DNA of 64,000 nt from Hyphomicrobiales bacterium (GCA_025351165.1 JANXWK010000057.1:1-64000); one strand, 5' to 3'. Positions 46,022 through 57,648 are shown, counted from the first letter of the stretch. The notes: generated by a model from the sequence alone, not told the origin. Numbers and translations: made by a program.

Positions 46022-48460
46022 ATGCGCTTTATTATGCGGTTATTTGGTTTTCTGTTTGCTGCGGGTGCTTTGATAGGCATTTTGGCAGCTGCAGTTATTG
46101 CTGTGTTTGTTATGCAGTTCTCAAAAGATCTGCCAGATCATGCTCAGTTACAGAACTACGAACCACCAGTGATGACACGTGTACATGCAGCCGATGGTAC
46201 ACTTATAGCCGAGTATTACGACGAAAAACGTCTATATCTGCCATTTAGCTCTATGCCTAAGCTGCTTATCAATGCTTTTATCTCGGCTGAGGATAAAAAC
46301 TTTTTCAAGCATGGCGGAATTGATCCAGAGGGAATTGCCCGCGCGCTTGTATCCAACTTTTCACGTGGGGCGGGCGGGCGTCAACAGGGCGCATCCACCA
46401 TAACACAACAGGTTGCCAAAAACTTTTTTCTAACGAATGAACAAAGCTTTGATCGTAAGGCAAAAGAAGCTCTGCTTGCTTTGCGTATAGAATCAACTTT
46501 TTCTAAAGAAAAAATTCTTGAACTTTATATGAATCAAATAAATCTTGGTGCCGTAACAGGGCAACCAAGTTATGGTGTTGCATCTGCCGCGCTGAACTAT
46601 TTCAGCAAATCCGTGCATGAGCTTTCCATTTCAGAGGCTGCTTATCTTGCGGCATTGCCAAAAGGCCCCAATAACTACCATCCATACCGGAACAAAGAGC
46701 CAGCGACCATACGTCGTAACTATGTTGTCGACCAGATGGAACGTAATGGTTACATCACGCATAAAACTGCAGAATCTGCCAAAATAGAGCCTTTGTTGGT
46801 TACACCACGCGTTTTGTCTCCTAGCAGTTATGGTGCCGGCTATTTTGCAGAAGAAGTACGTCGTGAATTGGCAGATAGATACGGTGTTGAGAAGCTCAAG
46901 AAGGGCGGCCTTTCAGTTCGCACGACGTTCGATCCTAAGATGCAGGCTCAGGCACGTAAGGCTCTGACAGATGGCCTTATAAGATATGACGAGGCTCATG
47001 GCTGGCATGGTGTAGTTCAAAAAATTTCAGTAAATGGGGACTGGGGTAGCACACTTGGCGATATCCCATCATTGAACGATGTGCGCCCATGGCGTCTGGC
47101 CGTCGTCCTGAGTGTCGAAGATAGCCAGGCCAGAATCGGCTTGCAGCCTGAGCGTGAAAATTCAGGATTTTTGTCTCAAGCGCGTGACGTTGGAATTGTT
47201 ACTCCTGAAGGTGCAAAACTTGCAGGGCGTCGTTTGCGCGGTGCATTATCTGTTGGTGATGTTGTTTACGTAGAGCCTTTAGATACAAAATCAAATCAGT
47301 TCCGTTTACGACAGATACCAGAAATTTCTGGTGCAATTGTTGCGATGGACGCAAACACTGGTCGTATCCATGCAATTGTTGGCGGATTTTCATTTGATCA
47401 GTCGCAATTTAATCGTGCAACGCAAGCTCTACGCCAACCAGGCTCATCCTTTAAACCATTTGTTTATGCAACGGCGCTGGATAATGGATATACACCATCA
47501 AGTATTGTAATGGATGAAGTAATTGAAATTGATCAGGGGAACGGGCAAGGCATGTGGTCTCCTGAAAACTTTGATGGAAAATCCCATGGCGCACATACTT
47601 TACGATACGGTGTAGAGCAGTCCAAAAACCAGATGACTGTACGCTTGGCGCGTGATGTGGGAATGCCTCTAATTGCAGAATATGCCAAACGCTTTGGTAT
47701 TTATGACGATTTATTGCCAGTTCTTGCCATGTCATTGGGTGCTGGTGAAACAACAGTTTTGCGTCTCACTGCAGCCTATGCCATGCTGGATAACGGTGGA
47801 AGACGTATAAAACCAACTATGATAGACCGCATTCAGGATCGTTGGGGTAAAACAATCTACAAACATGACGAACGTAAATGCATATCATGTGTTGATGTTG
47901 CCTGGAATAATCAGGATGAACCAAAGCTTGTGGATAAGCGTGAGCAGGTTATTGATCCTATGACGGCCTATCAGATTACGTCCATCATGGAGGGTGTGGT
48001 GCAGCGTGGAACGGGTGTCATAATAAAAGAGGTTGGAAAGCCACTTGCAGGTAAAACCGGAACAACAAATGATGCTAAAGATTTGTGGTTTGTTGGGTAC
48101 TCACCAGATTTAGCAGTGGGGGTATTTCTTGGCTATGACAAACCTCGTTCTATGGGCGATAGTGCACAGGCAGCAGCCTATGCAGCTCCTATATTTCGCG
48201 ATTTTATGAAAGCAGCCTTAAGTGATAAACCCGCACTGACTTTCCGCCCGCCTCCAGGGATTAAGCTCATTCGCGTCGACAGGCATACTGGCGTTAGGAC
48301 AAGCTCTTCTGATGGAAGCTCCATCATGGAAGCCTTCAAGCCTGGAACAGCACCACCAGACAGTTTTAATTATGGTGGCGGTGAAGGTGGCAGCTCAACT
48401 AGTGACAGGTCTGCCCCAGCAGATCGCTCAGTAGGCGCTGGTACGGGCGGTCTATACTAG
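46022..48460 (+). CDS. mrcA: Penicillin-binding protein 1A
   Basis: This bifunctional peptidoglycan synthase has 812 residues from the ATG at 46022. An N-terminal membrane anchor (about 5-30, FLFAAGALIGILAAAVIAVF) is followed by the glycosyltransferase domain (SAEDKNFFKHGGIDPEGIAR, GASTITQQVAKN), an OB-like insert, and the transpeptidase domain with the SxxK motif SSFKP, SKN in EQSKNQM, and KTGTTND. The longer frame starts at a TTG (45947) and adds 25 residues before the anchor, which is less likely. The Gly/Ser-rich tail is probably disordered. prfB follows, as in other Rhizobiales. Confidence 0.96.
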   Translation: MRFIMRLFGFLFAAGALIGILAAAVIAVFVMQFSKDLPDHAQLQNYEPPVMTRVHAADGTLIAEYYDEKRLYLPFSSMPKLLINAFISAEDKNFFKHGGIDPEGIARALVSNFSRGAGGRQQGASTITQQVAKNFFLTNEQSFDRKAKEALLALRIESTFSKEKILELYMNQINLGAVTGQPSYGVASAALNYFSKSVHELSISEAAYLAALPKGPNNYHPYRNKEPATIRRNYVVDQMERNGYITHKTAESAKIEPLLVTPRVLSPSSYGAGYFAEEVRRELADRYGVEKLKKGGLSVRTTFDPKMQAQARKALTDGLIRYDEAHGWHGVVQKISVNGDWGSTLGDIPSLNDVRPWRLAVVLSVEDSQARIGLQPERENSGFLSQARDVGIVTPEGAKLAGRRLRGALSVGDVVYVEPLDTKSNQFRLRQIPEISGAIVAMDANTGRIHAIVGGFSFDQSQFNRATQALRQPGSSFKPFVYATALDNGYTPSSIVMDEVIEIDQGNGQGMWSPENFDGKSHGAHTLRYGVEQSKNQMTVRLARDVGMPLIAEYAKRFGIYDDLLPVLAMSLGAGETTVLRLTAAYAMLDNGGRRIKPTMIDRIQDRWGKTIYKHDERKCISCVDVAWNNQDEPKLVDKREQVIDPMTAYQITSIMEGVVQRGTGVIIKEVGKPLAGKTGTTNDAKDLWFVGYSPDLAVGVFLGYDKPRSMGDSAQAAAYAAPIFRDFMKAALSDKPALTFRPPPGIKLIRVDRHTGVRTSSSDGSSIMEAFKPGTAPPDSFNYGGGEGGSSTSDRSAPADRSVGAGTGGLY

Positions 48461-48502
48461 ACTTTTTGCAAAGTCATATTTTAAGAAAGATAAAATCATT
48501 CC

Positions 48503-49631
48503 ATGCGTGCAGAGTTTGAACATATGGTTGAAGCAATCCAGCAATCTGTTGGATTGTTAAGGAGGCATCTTTGACTGGGGTAAATCCGAAAGACGGCTGG
48601 CAGAGTTAAACGCTTTAGCCGAAAACCCTGATTTGTGGAATGATACTGCTCTGGCTCAGCATACCATGCGTGAACGAACCGATCTTGAAACACGTATGAA
48701 CAGCATACTTAAGCTTGAAAGCGACATGAATGATGCTGTTATGTTCATTAACATGGGCGAGGAAGAGAAAGATGAAGCAACTGTAAAAGAAGGCGCTGAT
48801 CAACTAAAGATTTTGGAAAAAGAATCTGCTCAACTTCAGTTTGAAGCCCTCCTTTCTGGTGAAGCAGATCATAATGACAGTTTTCTTGAGGTTCATGCAG
48901 GGGCTGGCGGGACAGAAAGCCAGGACTGGGCACTCATGCTGTCGCGCATGTACACACGTTGGGCTGAACGCCAAAAATTTAAAGTGGAAGAGCTTGAGCG
49001 CACAGACGGCGAAGAGGCAGGCCTTAAATCTGTCACGTTCCAGATAAAAGGCCGTAATGCTTACGGTTGGTTAAAAACTGAAGCTGGTGTGCATCGTTTG
49101 GTACGAATTTCTCCATTTGATTCAAATGCTCGCAGGCATACAAGTTTTGCAAGTATTACAGTCTATCCTGTTGTTGATGATTCCATTCAGATCGACATTT
49201 CAGATGCTGATGTTCGTGTAGATACAATGCGTTCTGGAGGGGCAGGCGGACAGCATGTCAATAAAACTGAATCTGCTGTACGGCTTACACATTTGCCTAC
49301 AGGAATTGCTGTAGTCGCGCAGGGAGAGCGCTCACAACATAAAAATCGTGATCAAGCCTGGAAAATGCTCAGAGCTAAACTCTATGAGGCAGAACTCAAA
49401 CGCCGCGAAGAAGCTGCTGCAATTGAGCAGATCAACAAAGCTGCCATTGGGTGGGGACATCAAATCAGGTCTTATGTGCTTCAGCCCTACCAGCTTGTAA
49501 AAGATTTACGTACTGGCCATACATCTGGGACACCGCAGGATGTCTTGGATGGTGACTTAAACGATTTCATGCATGCAACCCTGGCACAGAAAGCTTATGG
49601 TGGCGCAGAAGAAGTAAACGATATTGAATAG
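48503..49631 (+). CDS. prfB: Peptide chain release factor 2, programmed +1 frameshift
   Basis: RF2 releases the peptide at UGA and UAA. The gene is in two frames. Frame 1 runs from the ATG at 48503 for 23 codons to an in-frame TGA at 48572-48574. After a +1 shift the frame continues at GAC 48573 (DWGKSERRLAELNALAENPD) to the stop at 49631, giving about 375 residues. The peptide release motif GGQ (GGAGGQHVNK) and the SPF stop-codon recognition motif (SPFDSNARRH) are present. The shift lets RF2 control its own level: when RF2 is scarce, ribosomes pause at the UGA and shift. A gene caller ignoring the shift would report a false start near 48633. Confidence 0.96.
48559..48575 (+). promoter_or_regulatory. 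prfB +1 frameshift signal
   Basis: AAGGAGG (48559-48565) acts as an internal Shine-Dalgarno stimulator, followed by CAT and then CTT TGA C (48569-48575). The 3-base spacing between AGGAGG and CTT equals that of the E. coli signal. The P-site tRNA-Leu slips from CUU to UUU. Confidence 0.95.
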
Positions 49632-49772
49632 AGCTTGCTTTTGCAGAAATCAGCCTACAATATTTCAAAAAGGCTTAGGAATAAATTTTAAGCATTTTGT
49701 CATTTGTGTACAAAATATCTGATTGATTCTAGACTGTTTTCCACAGTAAGCCAGTTAGCTGTTAAATCTTAA

Positions 49773-51029
49773 ATGTTGGTATTAATTCCAGCTACTGGCG
49801 AAATTAGTAAAATGTTATTAAATGCTAATCAAAAGGCCACTATTATTATTCTAGCAAGTGGCAGCGGAAGTCGAGCTGGTGGCAGTATTCCTAAACAATA
49901 TCAACTTGTAGCAGGTCAGCCAATACTGCATTATTCACTGCAAACTGCATTTGAACACCAAGAAGTTCAAAGTATTCTTCTTGTTGTGAATGAATGTGAC
50001 CAACATTTATGGCAGCCCATTATTGACAGATACAAAAATAAAACTAAGTTTCGTATAGTTTTTGGTGGATCTGAGCGCTGTTATTCTGTCTTTAATGCTC
50101 TTAAAGAGCTTGAACTTTTAAATTTACCTGCAGAAGTAATCATTTTGGTGCATGATTCTGCTCGACCTTTTATCAGTTCGGAATTGATTTCACGCGCTAT
50201 TCGAACTGCAATACTTCATGATGCAGCGATACCTGTTTTGCCAGTAACAGACACCATTAAACAGGTGGATGAAAGCAAAAAAGTTACCGCTACCCTTTCG
50301 CGCAAAGACCTGCGATTGGTTCAAACCCCGCAGGCTTTCAAATTTTATAAACTTCAACAAGCCTACAAGGCTGCAGCTAAAATTGGCATATGGAACTTTA
50401 CAGATGATGCCAGCATTGTTGAAGCAAACAACACTACTGTCTATTGTTTTGAAGGAGAGCAGTCAGCCTTTAAAATTACAAATAAAGAAGATTTTTTGCG
50501 CTCGGAAATTTATGCTGGAGGCCAGGCAGTGCTAGATAAAATTAAAACATCAACCCGCGTTGCGACTGGTTATGATGTTCATGCTTTTGGTGAAGGAGAT
50601 CATATCTGGTTAGGCGGCATTAAAATAAAATTTGGGAAAAGCCTGATTGGTCATTCTGATGCAGACCCTGTCTTGCATGCTTTGACAGACGCCGTTTTAG
50701 GCACAATCGGGGAGGGTGATATTGGCTCGCATTTTCCACCTTCTGATCCTCAATGGAAAGGTGCAGAATCACATGTTTTTTTAAAACATGCCGTGAATAT
50801 GCTTCCTTTGCGGGATGGCAAACTCATTCATCTTGACACAACAATTATTTGTGAATCTCCTAAGATTGGCCCTTACAGGGAAATAATGCGCCATAAAATT
50901 GCTGAGATATGCCAAATTGACATTGGCCGTGTCAGTGTAAAAGCAACAACCTCCGAAAAGCTGGGTTTTACGGGTCGTGGTGAAGGAATAGCTGCTATGG
51001 CAACTGCAACGGTTGAATTGCCTGACTAA
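49773..51029 (+). CDS. ispDF: Bifunctional IspDF (MEP pathway)
   Basis: Two MEP-pathway enzymes are fused in 418 residues. The IspD part (about 20-245) makes CDP-methylerythritol and has ASGSGSRAGGSIPKQY, VHDSARPF and RLVQTPQAF. The IspF part (about 260-418) makes methylerythritol cyclodiphosphate and has GYDVHAFGEGD, the metal-binding GHSDADPVLHALTDA and GSHFPPSDP. The fusion skips the intermediate step done by IspE, which is encoded elsewhere. This fusion is typical of alphaproteobacteria. ATG 49773 is given; ATG 49812, which would remove 13 residues, is equally possible. Confidence 0.97.
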   Translation: MLVLIPATGEISKMLLNANQKATIIILASGSGSRAGGSIPKQYQLVAGQPILHYSLQTAFEHQEVQSILLVVNECDQHLWQPIIDRYKNKTKFRIVFGGSERCYSVFNALKELELLNLPAEVIILVHDSARPFISSELISRAIRTAILHDAAIPVLPVTDTIKQVDESKKVTATLSRKDLRLVQTPQAFKFYKLQQAYKAAAKIGIWNFTDDASIVEANNTTVYCFEGEQSAFKITNKEDFLRSEIYAGGQAVLDKIKTSTRVATGYDVHAFGEGDHIWLGGIKIKFGKSLIGHSDADPVLHALTDAVLGTIGEGDIGSHFPPSDPQWKGAESHVFLKHAVNMLPLRDGKLIHLDTTIICESPKIGPYREIMRHKIAEICQIDIGRVSVKATTSEKLGFTGRGEGIAAMATATVELPD

Positions 51030-51088
51030 CACCATATATAACTTGATGTATATTTGTATTTAAAATCTGACTTTAAAAAGGTAAAAAA

Positions 51089-51592
51089 ATGAATACGCCA
51101 CTTTACCAGGCAGCCCAGCAACTTTTTGATTTGGCAATCGCGCATGGAATTATGATCACAACAGCAGAATCATGTACTGGAGGTATGGTTTCGATGGCAA
51201 TAACTGATATCCCTGGTTCTTCAGAGGTGCTTGATCGAAGTTTTATAACGTATTCCAACACATCAAAAACGGAAATGCTAGGCATTTCAGAGCGACTTAT
51301 CGCAGAAGAAGGTGCAGTGGCAGCTTCAATTGCTGCTGCAATGGCTCAAGGTGCACTTAACTCGTCAAAAGCTGATATAGCAGTTGGTATAACGGGTATA
51401 GCAGGACCTATTGGCAGTACGGAGCTCAAGCCCATAGGACTGGTTTATGTAGCAGCAGTCACACGAGATGGGCGCATGGACTCAAAAGAGTTTAGATTTG
51501 GAAATATTGGTCGTGGAGCGGTACGTGAACAAACAAGTATAGAGGCACTTAATATGATGTGTCGTCTTATTAATGTGCCTGTTGTTGCGTAG
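51089..51592 (+). CDS. CinA-family nicotinamide-nucleotide amidohydrolase (PncC-type)
   Basis: This 167-residue protein corresponds to the C-terminal domain of CinA alone, which deamidates NMN in pyridine nucleotide recycling. The catalytic and substrate block TTAESCTGGMVSMAITDIPG is at about residues 23-42, followed by SFITYSN and GITGIAGP. AAAAAGGTAAAAAA precedes the ATG. The ispDF-cinA order is common in Rhizobiales. Its 3' end overlaps that of the BLUF gene by 23 bases. Confidence 0.92.
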   Translation: MNTPLYQAAQQLFDLAIAHGIMITTAESCTGGMVSMAITDIPGSSEVLDRSFITYSNTSKTEMLGISERLIAEEGAVAASIAAAMAQGALNSSKADIAVGITGIAGPIGSTELKPIGLVYVAAVTRDGRMDSKEFRFGNIGRGAVREQTSIEALNMMCRLINVPVVA

Positions 51593-52070
51593 GAAAAATA
51601 TCCATATTTAAAAAATCCGCTGCATTGTTTTTCATGGAAAGTCTTGTTTGTTCGTATGTAGACAAATCATATGCAAGGGCCACAACTGTCTCAACACTGA
51701 GACTTCTTGGATCGAATTTTAAACCAATCCCATGACGACAGTAAATTGCATATTTTTCTGGTGTGCGAATGCTGCATCCCATCAACCATTTATCAAAACT
51801 ACGTGTCAGAATTTTACAGTTTTGAATTATTGTAATGCCTGTATGCCTTTCATCTGAATATATTTTTTCAAGCGTATCAGCCAGAGATTTTTTATCCCCT
51901 TCAAGCACTTGAAAAAACCATGATCTGTCAGCTAAAAGAAATCCTGTAACGTTTTTTGGCTTATTGTTAACGCGAGCGCTGGCCAGTATTTTTGCTAAAC
52001 TTGACATGTAGATGTCATCACTACCGTAGATTGTATTGCGACTGTAATAGACCAATTGATAAAGTTCCAT
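51570..52070 (-). CDS. BLUF-domain blue-light sensor protein
   Basis: BLUF domains bind FAD and switch hydrogen bonding under blue light. This 166-residue protein has the key residues: Tyr8 in QLVYYSR, Asn40 in KNVTGFLL, Gln54 in WFFQVLEG, and Trp95/Met97 in DKWLMG. The domain covers about residues 2-100. The last 60 residues form a short tail with no EAL, GGDEF or HTH domain, so this is a stand-alone (short) BLUF protein that must act through a partner. No such partner is adjacent. The ATG at 52070 is the only reasonable start. Confidence 0.9.
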   Translation of the reverse strand: MELYQLVYYSRNTIYGSDDIYMSSLAKILASARVNNKPKNVTGFLLADRSWFFQVLEGDKKSLADTLEKIYSDERHTGITIIQNCKILTRSFDKWLMGCSIRTPEKYAIYCRHGIGLKFDPRSLSVETVVALAYDLSTYEQTRLSMKNNAADFLNMDIFPTQQQAH

Positions 52071-53998
<1,928 letters not shown>

Positions 53999-54007
53999 GG
54001 AATTAAT

Positions 54008-54835
54008 ATGATTCCCAACTCCACCATTAAAATTGGTCGTGCCACATTTGGCAATGCCGAAAAGCTATGTCTTATTTCTGGCCCATGCCAGATTGAAAGC
54101 CGCCAACATGCTTTTGATATTTGTGGTGCCCTAAAAGAGCTGACTGACCGACTTCAGATAGGTTTTGTCTATAAATCATCATTCGATAAGGCCAATCGTA
54201 CCAGCGCAGCGGCTCAGCGCGGATTGGGCATTGAAAAATCTTTGGAAGTATTTGCCGAACTCCGTTCGCATTTTTCTGTGCCAATCCTCACAGATGTGCA
54301 TGAATCATTTCAATGCGCACTGGTTTCAAATGCAGTGGATGTTATCCAAATTCCTGCATTTTTATGTCGTCAGACTGATCTACTGCTGGCCGCCGCCGCA
54401 ACTGGTAAGGTTGTGAATGTCAAAAAAGGGCAGTTTCTCGCTCCATGGGACATGAAAAACGTTGTCGATAAGCTGGTCAACGCGGGCAATTCAAATGTGA
54501 TGCTTACCGAGCGTGGTGCAAGCTTTGGGTATAACACGCTTGTATCTGACATGCGGAGCTTGCCAATCATGGCACAAACTGGCGCACCAGTCATTTTTGA
54601 TGCAACACATTCTGTGCAGCAGCCAGGCGGACAGGGTACATCATCTGGCGGTCAACGCGAGTTTGTTGCTGTGCTTGCCAGAGCTGCTGTTGCAGTGGGT
54701 ATTGCAGGGATTTTTATTGAAACGCACGAAGATCCAGACAATGCACCATCCGATGGGCCAAACATGGTGCCCTTGAAAGATATGGAAGCCCTTTTGTCCC
54801 AGCTTCTGAACTTCGATGCTTTGATTAAAAATTAG
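54008..54835 (+). CDS. kdsA: KDO-8-phosphate synthase, metal-dependent type
   Basis: KdsA condenses arabinose-5-phosphate with PEP for the LPS inner core. The protein has 275 residues. Cys27 in [10 protein letters not shown] marks the class II, metal-dependent enzyme; the E. coli class has Asn there. Other motifs are [14 protein letters not shown] and [11 protein letters not shown]. It probably shares a transcript with pyrG. Confidence 0.98.
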   Translation: MIPNSTIKIGRATFGNAEKLCLISGPCQIESRQHAFDICGALKELTDRLQIGFVYKSSFDKANRTSAAAQRGLGIEKSLEVFAELRSHFSVPILTDVHESFQCALVSNAVDVIQIPAFLCRQTDLLLAAAATGKVVNVKKGQFLAPWDMKNVVDKLVNAGNSNVMLTERGASFGYNTLVSDMRSLPIMAQTGAPVIFDATHSVQQPGGQGTSSGGQREFVAVLARAAVAVGIAGIFIETHEDPDNAPSDGPNMVPLKDMEALLSQLLNFDALIKN

Positions 54836-54860
54836 CAGATCACTTGCAATATAATTTTTA

Positions 54861-54899
54861 ACATCCATATAACATCCAAGTAGATGGTAAGTGGATGGT
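54861..54899. promoter_or_regulatory. Probable operator: four CATC/GATG half-sites
   Basis: CATC cores at 54862-54865 and 54873-54876 are mirrored by GATG cores at 54883-54886 and 54894-54897. Both the outer and the inner pair share the same centre, between 54879 and 54880, and half-sites on each side are 11 bases apart, about one helix turn. The array ends a few bases before the start of the RHH regulator gene. This is the pattern expected for cooperative binding of ribbon-helix-helix dimers and suggests autoregulation. Confidence 0.6.
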
Positions 54900-54902
54900 A
54901 AA

Positions 54903-55319
54903 ATGGATAATATTCGAGAGTTAAGACCTAAAACGCCTGAAAATGAAAAAATAACGATAAACCTGGGACACATTGATCTTGGGCAGATAGATCTTCTTGC
55001 GAATGAAGGTTTCTATTCCAATCGCACGGATTTCATTCGCACAGCTATCAGAAATCAGCTTGAGCGCCATGGCGAAGCTTTAAAAGCTACAATATCGCGT
55101 AAACAGATCAAGCTTGGGTTGCATAGATTTACACGTGACGATCTTGAAAAGCTCAACGCAAATGGAGAAAAGCTTGATATTCAGGTGCTTGGTCTGGCCA
55201 TAATTGATGATGACGTAACCCCAGAACTCGCGCTGAAAACAATTGCAACCATTCAGGTGCTTGGTGCGTTTCAAGCAAGCCATGCAGTGAAAGCAGCCCT
55301 AAACAACCGTCTATGCTAA
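54903..55319 (+). CDS. Ribbon-helix-helix (CopG/MetJ-like) transcriptional regulator
   Basis: The protein has 138 residues from the ATG at 54903. The N-terminal RHH domain (about 15-60) shows the beta strand EKITINLGHIDLGQIDLLA and the helices NEGFYSNRTDFIRTAIRNQL. The C-terminal half (about 70-138) is a separate small domain of unknown ligand (LDIQVLGLAIIDDDVTPELA). In Rhizobiales such a regulator usually precedes a PHB-depolymerase-like esterase gene, as here (54 bases between them). The symmetric half-site array just before the start is its likely binding site. Confidence 0.88.
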   Translation: MDNIRELRPKTPENEKITINLGHIDLGQIDLLANEGFYSNRTDFIRTAIRNQLERHGEALKATISRKQIKLGLHRFTRDDLEKLNANGEKLDIQVLGLAIIDDDVTPELALKTIATIQVLGAFQASHAVKAALNNRLC

Positions 55320-55373
55320 TTTAAAGCGCTTTAATTCATGTAAGCTGACTTTTAACAGATTGGATCATTTAAT

Positions 55374-56474
55374 ATGAACGCCTTTACCAAGCTCAAAATG
55401 TTTAAAGCTACCGCTCTAACACAGCAGGGCAACCTCAAAAAGTCATTAAGTGTGATACGTTCAATGCTCAATGGCTCTGCTAACATAGCCCAAAAATTCT
55501 CGGATTTAGGTAATTTGGGCATATTAAAGCCCGTAAAGCCCGTAAAAAAAGCGTCCTCAAAAACAGAGCCTAAAGTAAAGGCTGGTTTAAATGAAAAAGT
55601 AGTTCAGTTCAAAAAAGCTCAAACTTTGGGCAAAAGATTTGAAGAGCACAGCTTTTCAAATGCGGCAGGTTCGCGTTCATACAAATTATATGTTCCTTCT
55701 GCCTATGACAACCAGCCTGTGCCGCTTATCGTCATGATGCATGGCTGTACGCAGTCAGCAGACGATTTTGCAGCAGGCACGCAAATGAACGTGCTGGCAG
55801 AAAAAATGAACTTTCTGGTGGCCTATCCAGAGCAGCCACAATCTGCTAATGCATCAAGATGCTGGAACTGGTTCAATCAAAAAGATCAAAAACGCGACAA
55901 GGGTGAACCATCAATTATTGCAGGCATAACACGGCAGATCAGTAAACAAATGAATGTAGACACAAAACGCATCTATATTGCAGGTCTTTCTGCAGGGGGT
56001 GCAGCGGCAGCAATAATGGGTTCTGAATATCCAGATTTATACGCAGCAGTTGGTGTGCATTCAGGCTTGGCTAGCGGCGCTGCGGGCAGCATCATAACGG
56101 CTATGGGCGCAATGCGTCAGGGTAGTGTATCGCTTAATCATGCAGCCAAACCAACAACTTGTGTGCCAGCTATTGTATTTCATGGTGATAAAGATACAAC
56201 CGTTCATCCTCTTAACGGGGAACAGGTTGTTACACAGTTCATGGGCAGCGCAAGTTTGAAGACATCAGTAAAAAATGCTGTTTCAGAGGCTGGCATAAAA
56301 TATACGGTGACTTCGCATATAAACAGTAAAAATCAGCCTCATATTCAGCATTGGGAGCTGCAGGGGGCAGGGCATGCCTGGGCTGGTGGCAATATTAAAG
56401 GTTCATACACCGATCCAAAAGGCCCAGATGCAAGCCTTGAAATGGTACGCTTTTTTATGCTGCATAAAAAGTGA
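55374..56474 (+). CDS. PHB depolymerase family esterase (alpha/beta hydrolase)
   Basis: The protein has 366 residues. The first 80 are basic, Ala/Ser/Lys-rich and probably not part of the fold. The hydrolase domain starts near 90. It has the oxyanion block MMHGCTQS (about 121-128), the nucleophile Ser206 in GLSAGG, the acid in FHGDKDTTVHP and the His in GAGHAW. Relatives hydrolyse poly-hydroxybutyrate or feruloyl and short-chain esters. There is no signal peptide, so an intracellular role is likely. It probably belongs to the regulon of the RHH protein upstream. Confidence 0.9.
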   Translation: MNAFTKLKMFKATALTQQGNLKKSLSVIRSMLNGSANIAQKFSDLGNLGILKPVKPVKKASSKTEPKVKAGLNEKVVQFKKAQTLGKRFEEHSFSNAAGSRSYKLYVPSAYDNQPVPLIVMMHGCTQSADDFAAGTQMNVLAEKMNFLVAYPEQPQSANASRCWNWFNQKDQKRDKGEPSIIAGITRQISKQMNVDTKRIYIAGLSAGGAAAAIMGSEYPDLYAAVGVHSGLASGAAGSIITAMGAMRQGSVSLNHAAKPTTCVPAIVFHGDKDTTVHPLNGEQVVTQFMGSASLKTSVKNAVSEAGIKYTVTSHINSKNQPHIQHWELQGAGHAWAGGNIKGSYTDPKGPDASLEMVRFFMLHKK

Positions 56475-56501
56475 TGCTTCTTATGCTTTGCAAAATTATT
56501 T

Positions 56502-57545
56502 CTATCTTACCAGAAACTGCAAGGGTTTTATGCGTTTAACAACAAAAGCTGTTAGACACGATAACATCAGTACAAAAAATGCTATTGTCAATCGCTCGTA
56601 TAACTCCGTTGGCTTTATAGTTCTTCCAGCAATCCATATAAAAAATATATGGACTGCATAAATCCCAGTGCTGAACCTTCCAATCTTGGCAAAAAACTCA
56701 AGCTGTTTTGGTAGGTTTTTAAAGTGCAGCACAATCATGAATGCACCAACACCAAATGCAAGAGTGCCTAGCAGGTAATTATTCATCTGAAATGGCATTA
56801 ATCCAGCCTTATCAAGCATGGTTGCTTCAACCATGTGAAGAACCGCGCCTGCAACGCACACGGCAAACGAAACAGCTAAGGCCTTCAGTTGCTTTTCTGC
56901 CAGATACATGCCAGCAACAACAAAAATCAAGCCAAAGCATGGGAGATCACGTGAAACAATAATAAACACAGGGTCTGGATGGGGCACAAACAAGGGAAGA
57001 TACGACCCAATCATCAAACCCGCCATATAAAGCATGGCAGCAACCACAAATAGCATCTTCCATGTACAGCTTTGGCGCAGATAGAAAGCCAGTGCCATGT
57101 TGAGGCCTAAAGCTGGTAAAAACCACAAATGAAACCCAGGGCCGCCATTCACCAACCATTCCAGTATATAAAGTGGATCACTCAGCCACAGCAGTCTTTT
57201 GGATGTGATAAGCACGTAAAACAGCGACCACACACAATAAATCGGAACAAGCCGTATTGCTATACCTTTTAGGACATCGCTTAACGGACGGCCATTTTGC
57301 CTGGACAGAAAGTATCCACTGGTACAGAAAAAAAATGGCACAGCAAAGCGACATAACTGTTCAATTATTACGCCTGCGTCTATACCAAACTGGTATGGGT
57401 TTATATTGGTCTCCGCTTTCAAAAAACGCCCCGCGCCAGCAGAGTGAACAAGGACAACGCCAATAATGGCAATAAATCGTCCAATATCAATGCCAGCATG
57501 TCTTTTGGCTGATTTTGCGTTTATACTGATGTCCATAATGCGCAT
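56502..57545 (-). CDS. Acyltransferase-3 family membrane protein
   Basis: The protein has 347 residues with about ten hydrophobic segments. It starts the fold with GIDIGRFIAIIGVVLVHSAG (conserved His) and continues with FAVPFFFCTSGYFLSRQ, both hallmarks of the acyltransferase-3 (OafA/WecH/NodX) family. It has no SGNH domain, unlike the larger homologue at 8780-10768. It probably acylates a surface sugar, acceptor unknown. The ATG at 57545 has AAGG close upstream; an ATG at 57536 is possible. It stands alone, opposite to its neighbours. Confidence 0.88.
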   Translation of the reverse strand: MRIMDISINAKSAKRHAGIDIGRFIAIIGVVLVHSAGAGRFLKAETNINPYQFGIDAGVIIEQLCRFAVPFFFCTSGYFLSRQNGRPLSDVLKGIAIRLVPIYCVWSLFYVLITSKRLLWLSDPLYILEWLVNGGPGFHLWFLPALGLNMALAFYLRQSCTWKMLFVVAAMLYMAGLMIGSYLPLFVPHPDPVFIIVSRDLPCFGLIFVVAGMYLAEKQLKALAVSFAVCVAGAVLHMVEATMLDKAGLMPFQMNNYLLGTLAFGVGAFMIVLHFKNLPKQLEFFAKIGRFSTGIYAVHIFFIWIAGRTIKPTELYERLTIAFFVLMLSCLTAFVVKRIKPLQFLVR

Positions 57546-57648
57546 ATACCTTGGAAAAGAATGAGATTATACATATCTGCGCGTTGCTTTCGTGTGACTG
57601 ATCGCTATAGTCCGGCTTTAACCAATGGCAAATTTAGGAGAGCTATAC

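Noticed and set aside
48633-49631. prfB starting at the TTG at 48633
   Set aside because: The upstream sequence encodes the conserved RF2 N-terminus through a standard +1 frameshift signal.
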